Below, piece after piece: positions 11,601 through 12,127 of a DNA stretch of 12,127 bases. Position numbers and translations under genes: made by a program. This stretch comes from Nitrospira sp. (lineage in GTDB: Bacteria > UBA9089 > CG2-30-40-21 > SBAY01), in assembly GCA_005239945.1 (NCBI GenBank), contig SBAY01000234.1, forward strand, positions 1 through 12,127, in the 5' to 3' direction. The notes under the pieces were generated by a model. That model was not told where the DNA came from and made no database searches. It saw nothing but the letters and a program-made list of their open reading frames with translations. The stretch's first letter is position 1. Every line of letters begins with the position of its first letter.

Positions 11601-12116
11601 TTATTCATCATTTTCCCTCAAAAATCCTATTGGTTTTGTTTTCTTGACAGGAGGTTCTAATAAAGCCTTTATGGCGTCAAAGACTATCTTGAATTGGGTC
11701 TCATATCTTGCTTCCATATCTTCTACCTTCTTTTTTAATTCTTCATGTGAGGCTAACATCTTTTTAATTTTGGTAAAGGTTCGCATAATCTGGATATTGA
11801 CCAGGATGGCCTTTTCGCTATTGAGCACGGATGAGAGCATAGCCACACCTTGTTCTGTAAAGGCATAAGGAAAACTTGAAGAATGTTTCAGTCTTTCCAA
11901 CCGGTCACAAATTGTGACCAGTTCATCACGCTCTTCCTTCGTCAATTTAAACATAAAATCTTCAGGGAAACGTTTGATATTTCTTCTAACTGCCTGATTT
12001 AAAACCTTTGTTCCCACTCCATACAATTCTGCCAGGTCTCTATCCAACATCACCTTTTGTTCCCTTATCACTAATATTTTACTCTCTATCCTCTCTACTG
12101 GTATCAACTGATTCAT
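11601..12116 (-). CDS. ORF6N-domain DNA-binding protein
   Basis: This 171-residue protein starts with the ORF6N domain (about 9-95), showing IESKILVIREQKVMLDRDLAELYGV, then VLNQAVRRNIKRFPEDFMFKLT and YAFTEQGVAMLSSVLNS. ORF6N is a phage- and mobile-element-associated putative DNA-binding module often found in bacterial accessory regions. The C-terminal part is a charged coiled coil (about 108-140) and a basic tail. AGGAGGT (12127-12121) five bases before the ATG fixes the start. The stop is 69 bp before the radical SAM gene. I see no other phage gene here, so it is probably a stand-alone regulator acquired with mobile DNA. Confidence 0.88.
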   Translation of the reverse strand: MNQLIPVERIESKILVIREQKVMLDRDLAELYGVGTKVLNQAVRRNIKRFPEDFMFKLTKEERDELVTICDRLERLKHSSSFPYAFTEQGVAMLSSVLNSEKAILVNIQIMRTFTKIKKMLASHEELKKKVEDMEARYETQFKIVFDAIKALLEPPVKKTKPIGFLRENDE

Positions 12117-12127
12117 GGTAACCTCCT

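Overview
The window reads as a bacterial chromosomal segment from an anaerobic, moderately AT-rich, probably uncultured lineage. Supporting signs are an ApbE-type flavin transferase lipoprotein, a Gx-family transporter, an AmmeMemoRadiSam-type radical SAM enzyme, two toxin-antitoxin modules, consensus sigma-70 promoters, strong AGGAGG ribosome sites, and intergenic spaces full of short tandem and inverted repeats. This repeat style is common in candidate-phylum genomes, but the sequence alone does not fix a taxon.

Left part (1-2105): two long hairpins (1-46 and 83-124) lie downstream of a minus-strand gene for a SagB/ThcOx-type nitroreductase-fold protein with a twin-arginine signal. It is divergent from a plus-strand gene for a polytopic membrane protein resembling an ECF-transporter S component. 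Between them is a near-perfect 80-bp palindrome (1354-1433) that carries two mirror-image sigma-70 promoters back to back. A second, 117-bp imperfect palindrome (1209-1325) sits in what would be the SagB leader.

Middle left (2106-4606): a four-helix-bundle protein gene is bracketed by two heptanucleotide arrays in opposite orientation (9 and 18 units) and by a 10-bp inverted repeat. It looks like a discrete cassette. It is followed by a membrane-bound hybrid histidine kinase (2 TM, PAS, HisKA, HATPase, REC). A 525-bp gene-free stretch follows, bounded by CCACAGAG-type inverted repeats and containing structured segments with two mutually exclusive stems.

Middle right (5132-9292), all minus strand: a secreted or lipid-anchored PIG-L/LmbE deacetylase with two discoidin-like repeats, a Gx transporter, a hicBA-like module and a vapBC-like module. 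Each toxin-antitoxin module has a consensus promoter, and in each an inverted repeat in the promoter spacer could be the autoregulatory operator. A 151-bp element with 36-bp terminal inverted repeats (9142-9292) follows.

Right part (9293-12127): an orphan plus-strand promoter, then the minus-strand series ORF6N-domain protein, AmrS-like radical SAM enzyme and ApbE lipoprotein; the last two overlap and are translationally coupled. The ApbE signal peptide is encoded by ten contiguous heptanucleotide repeat units. ApbE and Gx transporters are often genomic neighbours; here the two toxin-antitoxin modules separate them.

The most unusual features are the heptamer-flanked four-helix-bundle cassette, the palindromic double promoter, and the repeat-encoded export signal of ApbE.
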